NCBI GenBank assembly: GCA_023627715.1
Contig: JAMAHW010000026.1
Location: 372,001 to 436,000, forward strand
Reading direction: 5' to 3'
DNA: 64,000 bases
Source: Periconia sp. R9002
Taxonomy: Eukaryota; Ascomycota; Dothideomycetes; Pleosporales; Periconiaceae
Part shown: piece after piece, positions 33,873 through 46,049 of the stretch
How positions within the stretch are numbered: the stretch's first letter is position 1
Layout: each line of letters starts with the position of its first letter
The notes under the pieces: generated by a model
The model's database searches: none
What the model was told of the DNA's origin: nothing
The model's input: only the letters and a program-made list of their open reading frames with translations
Position numbers and translations under genes: made by a program

Positions 33873-34694
33873 ATGTCAAATCTGGACTCGCAACTGAATT
33901 CACTTCCACCCTTACTTCAGCTTCCGGTCGAGCTTCGTCTCCGCATCTACAGCTATGTCTTACCGTATGCTTCGACAATCGACCTCAGCCTTACACGCGG
34001 GGACGGCGAGCCCGAGCGCAGCGAATACAATTTAACGTTCATCCGGGAGACGAGAGAGCAAGGAGTATGGAAGATGCAGAAAACACACCCCCGGGCTAGC
34101 GTGGGGAACGACATCGTGTGGAAACGAGGATGTACTGCTGTACTAGCTACCTGCCATCAAGTCCACAACGAGTGCGTGGATATGATCTATGGAGACAATA
34201 CTTTTGTAATTGATGTTACATTCGACGCCATCAAGTTTCACCATCGTTGGCGCACGACGAATAATCTGACTCCCTCGCGCTCCTATGCCTTCCTAGACCA
34301 TTTCTCGCAGCGCAACCTCCTTCACATCAAGAACTATGTTGTAAACGTGGAGCACGTGGATGACTACACCGGCATGATCAAATACAACTGTGGCGGACGC
34401 GGGCTGACAGTCGGGATACGCAACAAAGTCCAAGAGCTGGTCGATCTGCTGAGCGCCGTTCCCTCCCTACACCGTTTGCATATACATCTGATTGATGGGG
34501 CCATCAGTCGAATAAAGTTCCCAAGCGGGCGAGTCCATCGTGTCCAGGATGAGGAGAACTATGTAAACTCGCAAGCTGTTTTAGATCCTTGCAGACGGTT
34601 ATATGGGGTGAGAAAAGCGACAGTGACCGGTGTGAGTCAAGCGTACGCGGAAAATCTGGAAAAAAGCATGATGGATTCTAGAGGGTTGCGGTAG
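33873..34694 (+). CDS. 2EXR / F-box-like domain protein
   Basis: Function unknown; a common type in pezizomycete genomes. One exon of 273 residues starts MSNLDSQLNSLPPLLQLPVE. The N-terminal motif LLQLPVELRLRIYSYVLPYA is the F-box-like/2EXR signature. Following segments TAVLATCHQVHNECVDMIYGDNTF and HIKNYVVNVEHVDDYTG are typical of that group, where a Cys-x-Gln-(I/V)-xx-E element precedes 'lYgxNtF'. The C-terminal half has VPSLHRLHIHLIDG and ends in charged helices. The stop lies 148 bp from the stop of BRX1 (convergent). Confidence 0.8.
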   Translation: MSNLDSQLNSLPPLLQLPVELRLRIYSYVLPYASTIDLSLTRGDGEPERSEYNLTFIRETREQGVWKMQKTHPRASVGNDIVWKRGCTAVLATCHQVHNECVDMIYGDNTFVIDVTFDAIKFHHRWRTTNNLTPSRSYAFLDHFSQRNLLHIKNYVVNVEHVDDYTGMIKYNCGGRGLTVGIRNKVQELVDLLSAVPSLHRLHIHLIDGAISRIKFPSGRVHRVQDEENYVNSQAVLDPCRRLYGVRKATVTGVSQAYAENLEKSMMDSRGLR

Positions 34695-34842
34695 CCTCGT
34701 TGGAAAGTGTTCTTGATTGACCAAGTAGCACAAGAATGGGTTTTGTATAAATCCTGGAGAATGCGCCATAACACCACCATATGCAGCCGAAAAGTACATA
34801 GTGCCCTCAAACGCCTCTTTTGTTGGTATAAAGCGCGAACGC

Positions 34843-35946
34843 TCAAGCAAACAACACCGAATCGCTCAGGGGGTCCTTCTCCTTCTTCCGACCACCATGA
34901 GTGGTAAGACCCAGCTCGCCGCGCTTGATTTTGTTCTCAGTCATTGCCTCTGTGCGCCTGTTGTATCTGCCAGCCTTTGCTCTCCTTAGGTCGGATCGGA
35001 TCTGGTTCGGCGATACGAACTCCTTGTTCTCATAGATGATGGGGCCACCAAAACTCGACTCCTGTATTACGATAGGGGTGAGAACGAAACGCGGTCCTAT
35101 CTCCACGAGGCTGACATCATATTCCGACTTTCCTCCCTTTTTCTTTGGTGCCGGGTCAACATCCATCTCCTCGCCGTCTGCACCAGGCTTCTTCTTTCCA
35201 GGCTCGGATTCGTTGATCTGGTAGACACGAGTCCATATTTTGCCATCTGCAATGGTGAATGCCATGACATGATCGACAAAGGGCTTGACTTTGCGTGATG
35301 TCTTGGGTACCCCGAAGATGTGGGTTAGCAGCTCCTTGATGACACGGAGATGTGCTTCTTTCTCAAAAGCGGCGTCGAAGGAAAGAATAGGGCGCGACCC
35401 CTTCAAGCAGTTGCCGATGAAGTTGAGCTCTTCCATGGTGTGCACTGCACATTGCTTGTTAGAGCACGAAGCCTAAAAGACACAACAAAAAACTCACAGT
35501 TTTGGAGGTGCATCTTGACAGTTGGACCATTGGGGGCTTTGCTCATCCACGCGTATAGATCCTTTCCTTTCCTAGCCTCAAAGAAGAGCACATTGTTGCA
35601 GTTGTAAAGCTCGGCAAGCTCGTTCAATTGATAGAGTTTGGTCTTGGTATCGAGTTTCGCTTCTTTTCTGCTGTGCGGCCTAGGATTGCGGTCAACATCA
35701 TGTGGTAGAGGGGAGGGGGCTCGAGGAAGTTTACATCATAGAATATAGATCCTGCAAGAGATGCCTGTGCCTCATTGTTACACCGCGCGAGCTCTGTGAA
35801 TGGTAAGTACTTGTTCGCATGATATTCGGAAGAAGAGCAGGGCGGGGCCGCACCAAAATGAGCACACGCTGTTTGTTCTTTCGCTCTGCGCGCTCCTTGT
35901 CATCGTGACCATTTGTCGCAGAAAGCGACTTGTATACGGAAGCCAT
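34843..35946 (-). CDS. BRX1: Ribosome biogenesis protein BRX1 (Brix domain)
   Basis: A nucleolar factor for 60S subunit assembly. Four exons (35854-35946, 35735-35793, 35498-35679, 34843-35444) give 311 residues, with phases matching throughout. The N-terminus MASVYKSLSATNGHDDKERA is charged. The Brix/IMP4 fold starts at RVLIL|SSRGVTMRHRHLLQDL across intron 1. It continues with KLYQLNELAELYNCNNVLFF, KAPNGPTVKMHLQNLHTMEE, NCLKGSRPILSFD and KELLTHIFGVPKTSRKVKPF. Further BRX1-specific blocks are VDHVMAFTIADGKIWTRVYQ, SLVEIGPRFVLTPI and SSFGGPIIYENKEFVSPNQI. The end DPLSDSVLFA matches the conserved C-terminus. Exon 2 is 59 nt and intron 2 is 55 nt. The gene is divergent from INO80. Confidence 0.96.
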
Positions 35947-37033
35947 GTGGTCGGTCGGGGTTGGTGAGTATTGGGTGGTGAAAGCTCTGGTTTGGCTCTC
36001 CAAGTACAGAAAAAGTTGATCGAGAACGCAAGCCGAAAAGCCATCGAAAATTTAGCGGGCCAGGTCCGTGCGCAGAGTAGGGCGACGCGACAGGGGTTGT
36101 CGCTTCCTTCTTGGGTTCCGTCACCGTTCGCGCCTTCCACCATCCATGGGCCAATCAGTCGGGGATTTCTGCGTCGCTCCAGCGAAAGCATTCCCAGCCC
36201 AGCCCGGGTGCAAGACAGAGTGAATGGCCATCATCGTGTCATAATTACTTGGGTGCTGTTCTACCAAAGAAGCCACTATAAAGTGCATAGGATGAGATGG
36301 ACAGGTGCTCGGGGGGAGGCTCTTGCCGCTAGGTATTCTTGCTAGCCGAGTCGTGAGAGTTGGGGAAGCACTTGAGAGGACCGGCATGCATGACATTACA
36401 AGACGACAGCCCAGCCACGAGCGGATCACGGGGGGGGACGGAGGCAACAAACATGCATTGAAGCCATCCAGTTTATTTATCGACATGGCCGAAACGCAAA
36501 GCGCAAAGTGCAAAAGATGCGTGCATGGTGTTTATAAAGTGCAGTGCAGTTGGCGCGTTGATGTGAGCGCGTGGCGGGCAGGGTATGCGTAGCCATGTAA
36601 GTACAGTGTAGTAGGTAGTAGTCAAGAGTACATACAATTCCAGATCGGCTCATGCTTTGTTGCGAATCCACCAAATCGCCTTACGATGCCCATACATCTT
36701 CTACATCGTTTCTTTCGTCTTCCCTCCTCCCCACCCTTCTTCCATCTTGCTCCCCTCTTGCTCCCTTGACCCTCGCCCACCCCATTCCATCCAGCCCGCC
36801 AACCCTCGCAGCCGTGCGTCTCGTGCTGCTGCTCCACACATCCAGCGCCCACCAACATCCGCGCAATTACATCGCCTGGCCCGCCGTCGCCGTTGTCGCG
36901 GCGGTTGCTGCTGCGCGCACAAGAGTCCGCCCACGGCCAGACTCCATAACAATCCGTCCATGGAAATCCCGTAGTTGCCTGCTTCTGCCACCTTCAAGTT
37001 CCCCCGTCTCGTCTCGTCTATCATTCTCCATAC
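35947..37033. other. Divergent promoter region between BRX1 and INO80
   Basis: About 1.1 kb. The right part (36650-37030) is C/T-rich and open in several frames, and probably represents the INO80 leader. Open frames such as 36652-37125 (+) overlap the INO80 start in another frame and look like shadows. Confidence 0.5.
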
Positions 37034-40000
37034 ATGTTCCGCGACCAGGAACAGCAACGCTCGCGAGACAGAATGACCAAGCCAGGGGAATCTTACCACC
37101 AACCATCGCCGCAAACACCCTTTAGCAGCGCTCGACCGCAAAACCCCAACGCACCCACCCCTCTGTCACTTCATCATTCCAACTACTCTCCACATCAACA
37201 CCATCGCACCCCTTCATCACCACCCTCCACCACGGAGCTTCCTCCGATCGGCACCGTCTACGCCCGCGACACCACAGCTAACAAATACTACGATCCCATC
37301 CAAGAGCATGGCAATCACCGCCTAGCCACTGCGCGCCCTGACGCCCGCTACTCATCATCATCACAGGTATGCCCCGTCCCTTCCCATTGCCTTACTCCAT
37401 CACCAACGCGACAAGAGAAACACGCGAGACAACCCCCAAAAATCCTCTACCCTTGTCCATTCACCGGGCATGAAGCTAATACATGTGGCCTCCATCAGAC
37501 GCGCGACACCCACGCATACCCAGACGCTACTCGCCCGCCTCTGAGCCCGTACAACCACCAGTACCGCTCACCCATTGCCGCTGCTTTTCCTCATCATCAT
37601 TCCCCCCTTCAACGTCCCCCATCACACGGCCACACCGCTGCCGCCATGGAGCCAATGTCTCACTCACCCGTCTCGCCGACAGTCTACCAGTCATTGAACC
37701 GCGGTGCCGTGCAGCCTCCGCCGCCCCACTATGAGCGGAGGCCCTCGATGAGGGAAGAGGTCAGTTAAATTTATCTATATCAGTAAATCCTTTCTAGAAG
37801 CTCACAGTATATAGGCACCCCCAGCGCCACCGGTGAAGCGTGATCCCATGTCTTTATCTAGCATCATGTCAAGCGGTACAGATGCAGACCCTCCTGCCCG
37901 CACTCAACCACCCCCTCCCCTAAGCGCTGAATCATATAAACCATCGAAAACGGTGAATAACCCCTTGCTCGTCAAGCAGGAGGTTGTGCCGCTTTCACCC
38001 ACACCGGTTGAACCTCCACCTTCAGACATTTCTACACTTGGTCGTGGCCCATATGAGACCATGCCTGCGGTCGGAACTGCTCCGCTGCTGCGAGCACCGG
38101 CTTCACGCGAGTTGCCTGTGGCCGACGAAGCTGAGGTGGAAGCGGAGCTGGCCCGCATTGAGACGAGCGAAATGAACGACATTGGAGAATCCGGCTATGA
38201 GCGCGAAAAGGAACAATACCTTGAACAGTGCCGCAAGCGTTCCCGTGATGTGGAGTTGATTGAGGCCTCGAAACGGAAGGTAAGTAACGAAATCTCGTCG
38301 ACTTGCAACAGATTGTGGTTCTAACGTCTACCAGCGACGTCGACTTGCTGTGCTAACACGACATGCCAACATTCTCGCCGCCCACACTCAGTCGGCCAAA
38401 CACGCGTTTGGCGTCGAAAACGAGGCCGCGGCTTGGCAACAGGTACAGGATCAGGAAATCGCAGAGGAGAAGGAGCGCAAGAAGGATATGCAGCGCAAGC
38501 GGCGGCGAGAGAAGACTATACAAAACGAGGAAGCCAAGCGTGCTGAAGCGCTCGCGAAAGCCGGCCAAGCCGAGAACGAAGAGGAGAAGGAGAAGCATCT
38601 CCGGGAAGCTCAGAAGGCTGAACGCAAGGCAAAGACCACCAGCCAACTACTACAAGGAAATGCCCCTAGCAAAGACATTCGAGAAGTCACCCCGCATGCA
38701 CCTAACCTCGAGGGCGGGACTATGAGTTCCTTCCAAGCCTCCGATGACGTGTTGAGTGGAAAGAAGAAAGGCGGTCGTTCAGGTGGCAGACTTAAGAAGA
38801 GCAAGGAACAGAAACAGGCAGAGAAGGATGCCGCTGCTGCAGGACAGGCTGCGCTGGACCGAGGCGATGAATTACCTCCGATCGCTCCTCGGGAAGAAGC
38901 GCGCCTCGGTGCACTGGGAGACAGGAGTCAGACTGAAGATGCCGCTCCTATCGTTTTGACTGCATATAACTCGCAGGCTTACCAGAATCTTTACAACCAG
39001 ATATGGAAGGACCTTGCGAAGAAGGATATACCCAAGGTTGTCCGCCTGAAGGAGAACTCGTACTCTACAAAGCAATCCAACCTGCGTAAAACCGCTCAAC
39101 TGGCATCCAAAGAGGCACGCCGATGGCAGATGCGAACGAACAAGAGCATGAAGGATGTTCAGGCCCGGGCTAAGAGAAGCATGCGAGAAATGCTCAGTTT
39201 CTGGAAAAGGAACGAAAGAGATGAGCGTGACCAACGAAAGATGGCAGAGCGTCAAGAGCTCGAGAACGCCAAAAAGGCCGAAGCTGACCGGGAAGCCAAT
39301 CGACAGAAGCGCAAGCTCAACTTCCTTATCTCTCAAACGGAGCTATACTCTCACTTCATCGGCAAGAAGGCTAGAACGGACGAGATCGAAAGATCGACGG
39401 ACGATGCTGATGCGGCAGCTGCAGACGCTCCAGGCCCAGGTGGACCGGCGATTGATGTACCGGATGCGCCAGGCAGAGTTGGTGCGAAAGTTACCAACTT
39501 TGAGGACCTTGACTTCGACGACGATGATGAGAGTGCTCTCAAAGCCGCGGCAATGGCCAACGCTCAGCATGCTGTTCAAGAAGCGCAGGATCGAGCTCGG
39601 GCTTTCAATAACGCTGGAGATAATATGGATGAGGGCGAGCTTAACTTCCAGAACCCGTCTGGTCTTCAAGATGCCAAGGACTTCATTCCTCAGCCGAAAC
39701 TGCTCAGCTGCACTCTAAAGGAGTATCAGTTGAAGGGTCTCAATTGGCTGGTCAACCTTTACGAGCAAGGTATCAACGGTATCCTGGCTGATGAGATGGG
39801 TCTCGGAAAGACGGTGCAGTCCATCTCTGTCATGGCCTATCTCGTTGAAAAGTACGACATTTGGGGTCCCTTCCTAGTGATCGCTCCTGCATCTACACTG
39901 CACAATTGGCAGCAGGAAATTACCAAGTTCGTTCCGGATTTGAAGGTGCTACCATACTGGGGCAATGCGAAGGACCGAAAGATTCTTCGTAAATTCTGGG

Positions 40001-42318
40001 ATCGGAAACACGTGACATACACCAAGGACTCGCCTTTCCACGTTCTCGTCACGTCTTATCAGCTAGTCGTGCAGGACGCTCAATATTTTCAGAAGATCCG
40101 CTGGCAATACATGATCCTCGATGAAGCTCAAGCCATCAAGTCTTCTCAGAGTTCCAGGTGGAAGAGTCTGCTGGGGTTCCACTCGCGCAATCGATTGTTG
40201 CTAACAGGAACACCTATCCAAAACAACATGCAGGAGTTGTGGGCGTTGCTCCATTTCATCATGCCTAGTTTGTTCGACTCCCACGACGAATTCAGCGATT
40301 GGTTCTCCAAGGACATCGAAAGCCATGCTCAGAGTAACACGAAGCTCAATGAGGACCAGTTGAAGCGTTTGCACATGATTCTCAAACCATTCATGTTGCG
40401 ACGTGTGAAGAAGCATGTGCAGAAGGAGCTCGGCGACAAGATAGAGATTGATGAGTTCTGCGACCTGACTTACCGACAACGGGCGTTATACACCAGCCTT
40501 CGTAACAAGATCAGCTTCATGGAACTCATTGAAAAAGCTGTTGGGGACGAGCAAGACAGTGCCACTTTGATGAATCTCGTCATGCAGTTTCGAAAGGTGT
40601 GCAACCATCCGGATCTCTTTGAGCGGGCGGAAACGCATTCCCCGTTCTCTTTCGCATCCTTTGCCGAAACCGCATCTTTCATGCGCGAGGGCCGAGATGT
40701 AAATGTGGGCTACTCGACCCGCAACATGATCGAATACCGACTTCCACGACTAGTTTACCGCAACGGTGGGCGCCTAGACGTAGCCGGAGCGGAGAATCCA
40801 AGGGCTGGTTTCGAAGGTCATTACCTTCATCACCTCATGAACATCTGGAGCCCGGATCATGTGCATCAATCATCGAAGCAAGCAGGTGCTTTCTCTTGGC
40901 TCCGAATTGCTGATGTCTCGGCTAGTGAAGCTTCCAAAATTGCGAGGAGTGACATTTTCCAACGCGCTATCGATATAAGTGACAAGCCCGACCGTTTGGC
41001 ACGTTTCAACACCATTTACGACGGTGAAGCAGGAACATATGTGCCGAAACATTCGATGCTCAATATCATTGAACGTCAAAAGCGAACCGCCCTGGCTGAA
41101 ATTACAACAGAGGGTTATATGCAAAATCTCCTCAACGTATCCCAGGCATCTTTCGAAGCGACTGGGCTCAACACCATCGAGCGATGCGCAAAACCTGCTG
41201 CCTCTGCTCCCCCAATTGAGCTGTACTGCTCTAATCAAAGTGTTCATCTTGAGAACCAGCGGACATTCTTCAATGTGCCCATGCGTGTTGCATTGTACAG
41301 CATCTCTGAGAGGGATGAGCAAGCAGTGCTGGAAACCAAGGCCGACCCTGGTGCACTCGCCATACGCAATAGACTTCCTCCCCCAACCAACGTGAAGGAA
41401 CGCTACACTCATGTCACAGCACCCTCGATGCAACGCTTTGTCACAGACTCTGGCAAACTGGCACGATTAGACTCGCTGCTTAAGGAGCTCAAACAGGGTG
41501 GCCACCGCGTCTTGCTCTACTTCCAAATGACCAGGATGATCGACCTGATGGAGGAATACCTTACCCACCGAAATTACAAGTACTGCCGTTTGGATGGTTC
41601 CACCAAACTCGAGGATCGTCGCGACACTGTCACCGATTTCCAGAACGATCCTTCCATTTTTGTGTTCCTGCTATCTACACGTGCTGGTGGTCTAGGTATC
41701 AACTTGACGTCTGCCGATACAGTCATTTTCTACGACTCCGATTGGAATCCCACCATTGATTCCCAGGCCATGGACCGTGCCCATCGTCTTGGACAGACCA
41801 GGCAGGTCACTGTATATCGTCTCATCACCCGCGGTACCATTGAAGAGCGCATCCGTAAGCGAGCTCTACAAAAGGAAGAAGTACAGCGTGTCGTTATCTC
41901 TGGTGGCGCCGGCGCGAGTATCGACTTCAACACTCGGTCCCGCGAGAACCGCACCAAGGACATCGCCATGTGGCTCGCAGACGATGAACAGGCGGCCGAG
42001 ATTGAAAAGAAGGAAGCCGAGCTGGCCGAGGCAGAGAGGAATGCACCGGCGAGCAAGAAACGCGGCAAGAAGAGGAAGGTCGAGGCTAGTTTGGATGACA
42101 TGTACCATGAAGGTGAGTGATATTGAAATGTTGTAACCACGCGAATCTGTGAGACTAACAAATGACCTGCAGGCGAAGGACACTTTGACGAAAGCGCAAA
42201 GCCGAGCGGTACAGTAACGCCCGTGCCCGAAGCCCCTCCGGGCAAACGAAAGAAGGGCATGAGCAAGAAGGCAAAGACGGCTAAGCAGCGCCTTGCCGTG
42301 GCCGATGGCGAAGTATAA
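37034..42318 (+). CDS. INO80: Chromatin-remodelling ATPase INO80
   Basis: The motor of the INO80 complex, which slides nucleosomes and acts on H2A.Z nucleosomes in transcription, replication and repair. Five exons (37034-37366, 37499-37759, 37815-38279, 38335-42112, 42173-42318) give 1660 residues. A disordered Pro/His/Ser-rich N-terminus is followed by a charged coiled-coil. The DBINO domain lies at about 565-699 ([33 protein letters not shown]). The Snf2 ATPase begins near 810: [18 protein letters not shown] at about 834, DEAQ box ([11 protein letters not shown]) at about 949, and [21 protein letters not shown] long INO80-type insertion separates the helicase lobes. The second lobe has [20 protein letters not shown] and the motif VI region [17 protein letters not shown]. 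The tail is Lys-rich. Intron 1 is 132 nt with no in-frame stop, so its retention would add 44 residues. Confidence 0.95.
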
Positions 42319-42771
42319 ACGCCACGCATGTCGATCCCAACTTGTTGTCCAAATCCACCCGAAACACGACGGCCGTTGTCACCACTCACCACATACGGTC
42401 CCATCACCTGTTGCTCCCAATCATGTACTACCAACTTTTCTTTTTTCTCTCTCTCTTTGTCTCTTTGTCTCTATCTACATTTACCCGGGGAATTCATGTT
42501 TACATTTTCATCACGGCTCCATACTCTTTGTATGCTTTGCGTACGTGCGTGCATACGCGCGCGTTTGTTTGTTCAACTAGCCAAAAAATTAAAGGATGTT
42601 TTTTTTCATCTTACACACCAAGTCCCCCTACAACCTTTCTCTTTCTCTGGCTCCCAAGTCCCGCGACGGGCGGGCCGGTTTTACCTGCTGCATTTTTTTG
42701 TCTCCTGCGGTCGCTTTTTAGATGGGTTTCTTTGTCTCTCTGTCTTTTTTCTGTTTGTTGGTGCGTTGGGG

Positions 42772-42931
42772 TGGTGGAGTGGTGGAGTGGTGGAGTCTTT
42801 CATCAGTAAGGCGAGGCAAAGCGAGGCGAGGCGAGGCAAAAGTTTGGGTGTGTGTGCCTGCGTGTGTGTGTGTGTATCTTTCCCTTTTTTCTTTTCTTTT
42901 TTTATTTTAGTATAGTATAGTATAGTATACT
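42772..42931. repeat. Cluster of GGTGGAGT and TAGTA short tandem repeats
   Basis: Three GTGGTGGA-type units are visible at 42772-42796, a GCGAGGC(A) series at 42810-42840, and a TAGTA pentamer repeat at 42908-42931, all in the INO80 3' flank. Confidence 0.8.
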
Positions 42932-43545
42932 AGCACATTAGCATTACAACATTGACATTGACATTACCATTAAACAGTCAAAACTAAACACATTACTTGA
43001 TTGCTTTCAAAAGAAGCTTGGGTGGACTTTTCCTTTTTTTTTTCTTTTCAATATGCTTCTCTTCCTCTCTCTCTGTGTGAGTGGTTTCCACTATCCCTTT
43101 CTCTTTTCTAACATGAGAACATGTCTCCCTTCGTGGAAAGAAGACGAGATTGGGATATCCGAATGTCTATCTATCCACCTGTACCTATCCCTATCCCCAA
43201 TTATACCTCAGCCACACACACATACCCAATTTCCAACATTTATCTATAGATCCTACTATGCCCCATAAACTCTATACATACACATATGCGTACACCCATA
43301 CATATATACTCCACCACTCATAAAACACGTGAAAAAGAAGGACGCGCTAGATAGATGATGCACGCGTGAATTGTTTGTGGAGAGAGAGAGAGGGAGTAGT
43401 CAAGATGTTTGACGGGGGGTGTGTTGTCTACGGGAAGGGATGGGTAGAAAGGCTGTATGTATGCACACATGTACGTACGACCCTCTCATTTGGCTTTTTT
43501 CATTCTTGTCGTTTGTTGATGTAAAGAAAATTTATTGCATGCACT

Positions 43546-43682
43546 TTCTTCTTCTTCTTCTTCTTCTCTCTTGAAACGTAGGGTATGGTATTTTGAACTT
43601 TGAATTTTTTCGAATTTTTCGAATTTTTTGAAATTTTGAACTTGTATTTGTATTTGTATTTGTATTTGTATTTGTATTTGTA
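43546..43682. repeat. TTC trinucleotide and TATTTG hexanucleotide repeats
   Basis: A (TTC) tract at 43546-43567 is followed by GAATTTTT words. About seven tandem TATTTG units follow at 43641-43682. All lie in non-coding DNA between convergent genes. Confidence 0.85.
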
Positions 43683-44359
43683 ATTGTGCTGTTTGTTTGT
43701 TTCCGGGGGGTTGGGGGGAAATATTCGACTCCGTCCGTCTCCGTTCATCTCTTACAAAAAAGGCGTTTTACAAAAAAGGTCTCTTTCTGCTGTCTCGCGT
43801 CTTTACTAATCCCCCCTCTCTACACATGTGAAAGTATGGAGAGAGAAAAAAAGGAGGGAAGCAAGACGCAGACGCACATGGAAAGATTTGCCAAAAAAAA
43901 AAGAAGAATTCGCAAGCAAGCAAGCAAATGCCCCGTCCCGTCCGTCCGTATCCAGCGGAAGCCCTCTTCCTCCCCTTGACGTCAAACACACGCAGAAACC
44001 AATGGCCAAGGGGAGGAGGGGGAGAATTAGATCGTCTGAATGGAAAGAAAAAGAGCAAAGGAGGTCTGGTTGATGGAGTGTATTTCGCTTCAAAAAACCC
44101 TCAAGACAAAGGCAAGAACGGAATAAAAAAAACAATGAAACCATTCCATTCATATTCGTGAATGTTAGAAGTTAGACTGCAACGTAAGGTAGAGTAAAGT
44201 AAAGTGGAGAAGAAGAAAAAAAGAAGCAAACAAACACCGCTCCCACCCTCCTTTATCCGGGGGTCAAGAAAGAAAGAAAAAGTATGCCTCCATTCGCTCT
44301 AAGAAAAAGTGAAGTGAGACCCGGAGAGAGAAACAAAAAAAGTGGAAAAGGACATTTCT

Positions 44360-46049
44360 TTATATCTCGACGGTCTTGAGGTCCGATGGTTCGGCGTCCG
44401 TTGCGGTTGCAGCGACGGGACTCTTAACGGCTGGGGCAGTTGAGGTTTTGGGCGATGCCACCTTCTCCTTCTTGTTCTCTTTGTCGCTGCCAAAGCTCTG
44501 TCTCGGAGGAATGTCGTCGCTGGGTCGTGGTGTGTCGACCGAGATCAACTTCTCGCTAGCACCGGCCTTGGAATCGATATCGGTGTGCACACGAATCGGC
44601 TGAGGCGTCTCCTCTGCAACCCGTGCGAGCGGGCTCGACATTTTGGCGCGCGGGCTGAGGCCCTTCTTTTTGGGGTTTGGAGGGAATCGGTGGGGGCTTC
44701 GGCCTCGATCTTCGGGTCCGAGGACTGGGCTGCCGTAGGGACTACTGCTCGTGCTGCTGGGTCCCGCAGAGGAGGGTCCGCCGTTTGCGTTGACGCGGAG
44801 TGTGCTCTGGGGGCGCTTCTTGGGTGGTTTCCGGCCGTACTTCTGGTCGCAGCGCCAGCGGAGGATTTCTAGATACGGCGGCTCCACGTTTTGCTTCTTC
44901 TTGAATTCCAAGAGCTTCAACTCGCCCGTCTCCTCTTCGATGTGGACTTTGTCTGAACCAAGGTCGTCGGCCACCATGGCGAGCAATGCACTCCACGACC
45001 GCGCAACGACATATTTGCAATCATAGTCACGACCGAAGATGATAATCTGGCCCCAGGTTCCTGCTGGGCCGGGGGCAAGATCCGTGGCAAGGTAGTTGCC
45101 TCCCCAGTCACGAGCGAGAGGGATCCAAGCAGGGTGAGAGTATGCCTTTTGCACGGCGTTGGGCGGTTGAGAGTCTTGCTTGGCGAGCAGCTCTTGCCGC
45201 CAGAGCGGGTTCGAGTTGGCTTGGGGCTGTGCTACCGGGACCGAGGTTGAAGCACCAGCGAAGGCCTTGACAGGGATCTGCGGGGTCCTGTTGCTATAGT
45301 CGGGTTTGGTGGTCAAAAATTCCTCGGCCACGGTACGCCAGTTCTGCCATTCCATGACGATTTCCTCGCAGTCGAGCAACATGCAACCGAAGATGATACC
45401 GGTAGGCAGGCCACCACGTTCCTGACCATCGTGCACCTGCAAGGACTCACGAACATCCATGGGGAGGGTGGCATCCAACTCGTGCTCGAGCTCATTCACA
45501 TCGTTGGACGTGCAGCCTTCGCAGAGGTTGTCAAAAAGCTCCTCGTAGTGATCCTCGACCCATCGATCGATGCGCCTCCACGAGTGACCGACCGGGGGTG
45601 CAGGGGGCAGGCCTTCGGAGAAATTTTGCAGAGGGACATCACCATTCGTGGCCTTATCAAAAGTATCGGAATCAGCGGTGGCTTGACGGCTCAGCGACGA
45701 ACGCATTCCAGGTGAGTATGGAGATGTGGGGGAGAGCGGGCCTTTGGGCGAGCCAATGAAGCCATTGCTGGTCGGGGTGTCATCATGTGTGTACGGCGAG
45801 TGCAGGTCGACGCGGGATTCTGCGCCGTTTGTTGCGACGGATGTGAGGGCAGCGTGACGGCTCTGGGGCAAGGGGATATGGCGACCGGTGCGGTAGGGGG
45901 AATCATGCGATGCATGGCGGTCGTTGGAGGTCATGGTATGCCAAAAGGACTTCCATGATTGCCCTATGCTGTTTGGGGGATCAGCGTTTGAAGAATTGGG
46001 CGGATGGAGTAAGAGGCAGGGCCGATGGGGGGACGTACAATTGTGCCAT
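44360..46049 (-). CDS. KNR4/SMI1 cell wall assembly regulator
   Basis: A cytoplasmic hub protein linking the cell-wall-integrity MAP kinase pathway, calcineurin and glucan synthesis. Two exons (46039-46049 and 44360-45968) give 539 residues. The first coding exon is only 11 nt and creates MAQFIGQSWKSFWHTMTSND, the family N-terminus; the downstream frame also runs open far upstream without that start. The SMI1/KNR4 domain covers about residues 120-320. It includes IDRWVEDHYEELFDNLCEGC, ELEHELDATLPMDVRESLQV, HDGQERGGLPTGIIFGCMLL and the globular-core end WIPLARDWGGNYLATDLAPG. RDYDCKYVVARSWSALLAMV follows. The C-terminal third is disordered, Lys/Pro/Ser-rich, matching KNR4's regulatory tail. It is convergent with INO80. 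Confidence 0.94.

Larger units (their letters stand above)
42319..44359. other. Convergent intergenic region between INO80 and KNR4
   Basis: About 2 kb rich in simple repeats: GGTGGAGT units (42772-42796), TAGTA units (42908-42931), TTC repeats (43546-43567) and TATTTG units (43641-43682). No gene is seen; the open frames translate repeats. Confidence 0.55.
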
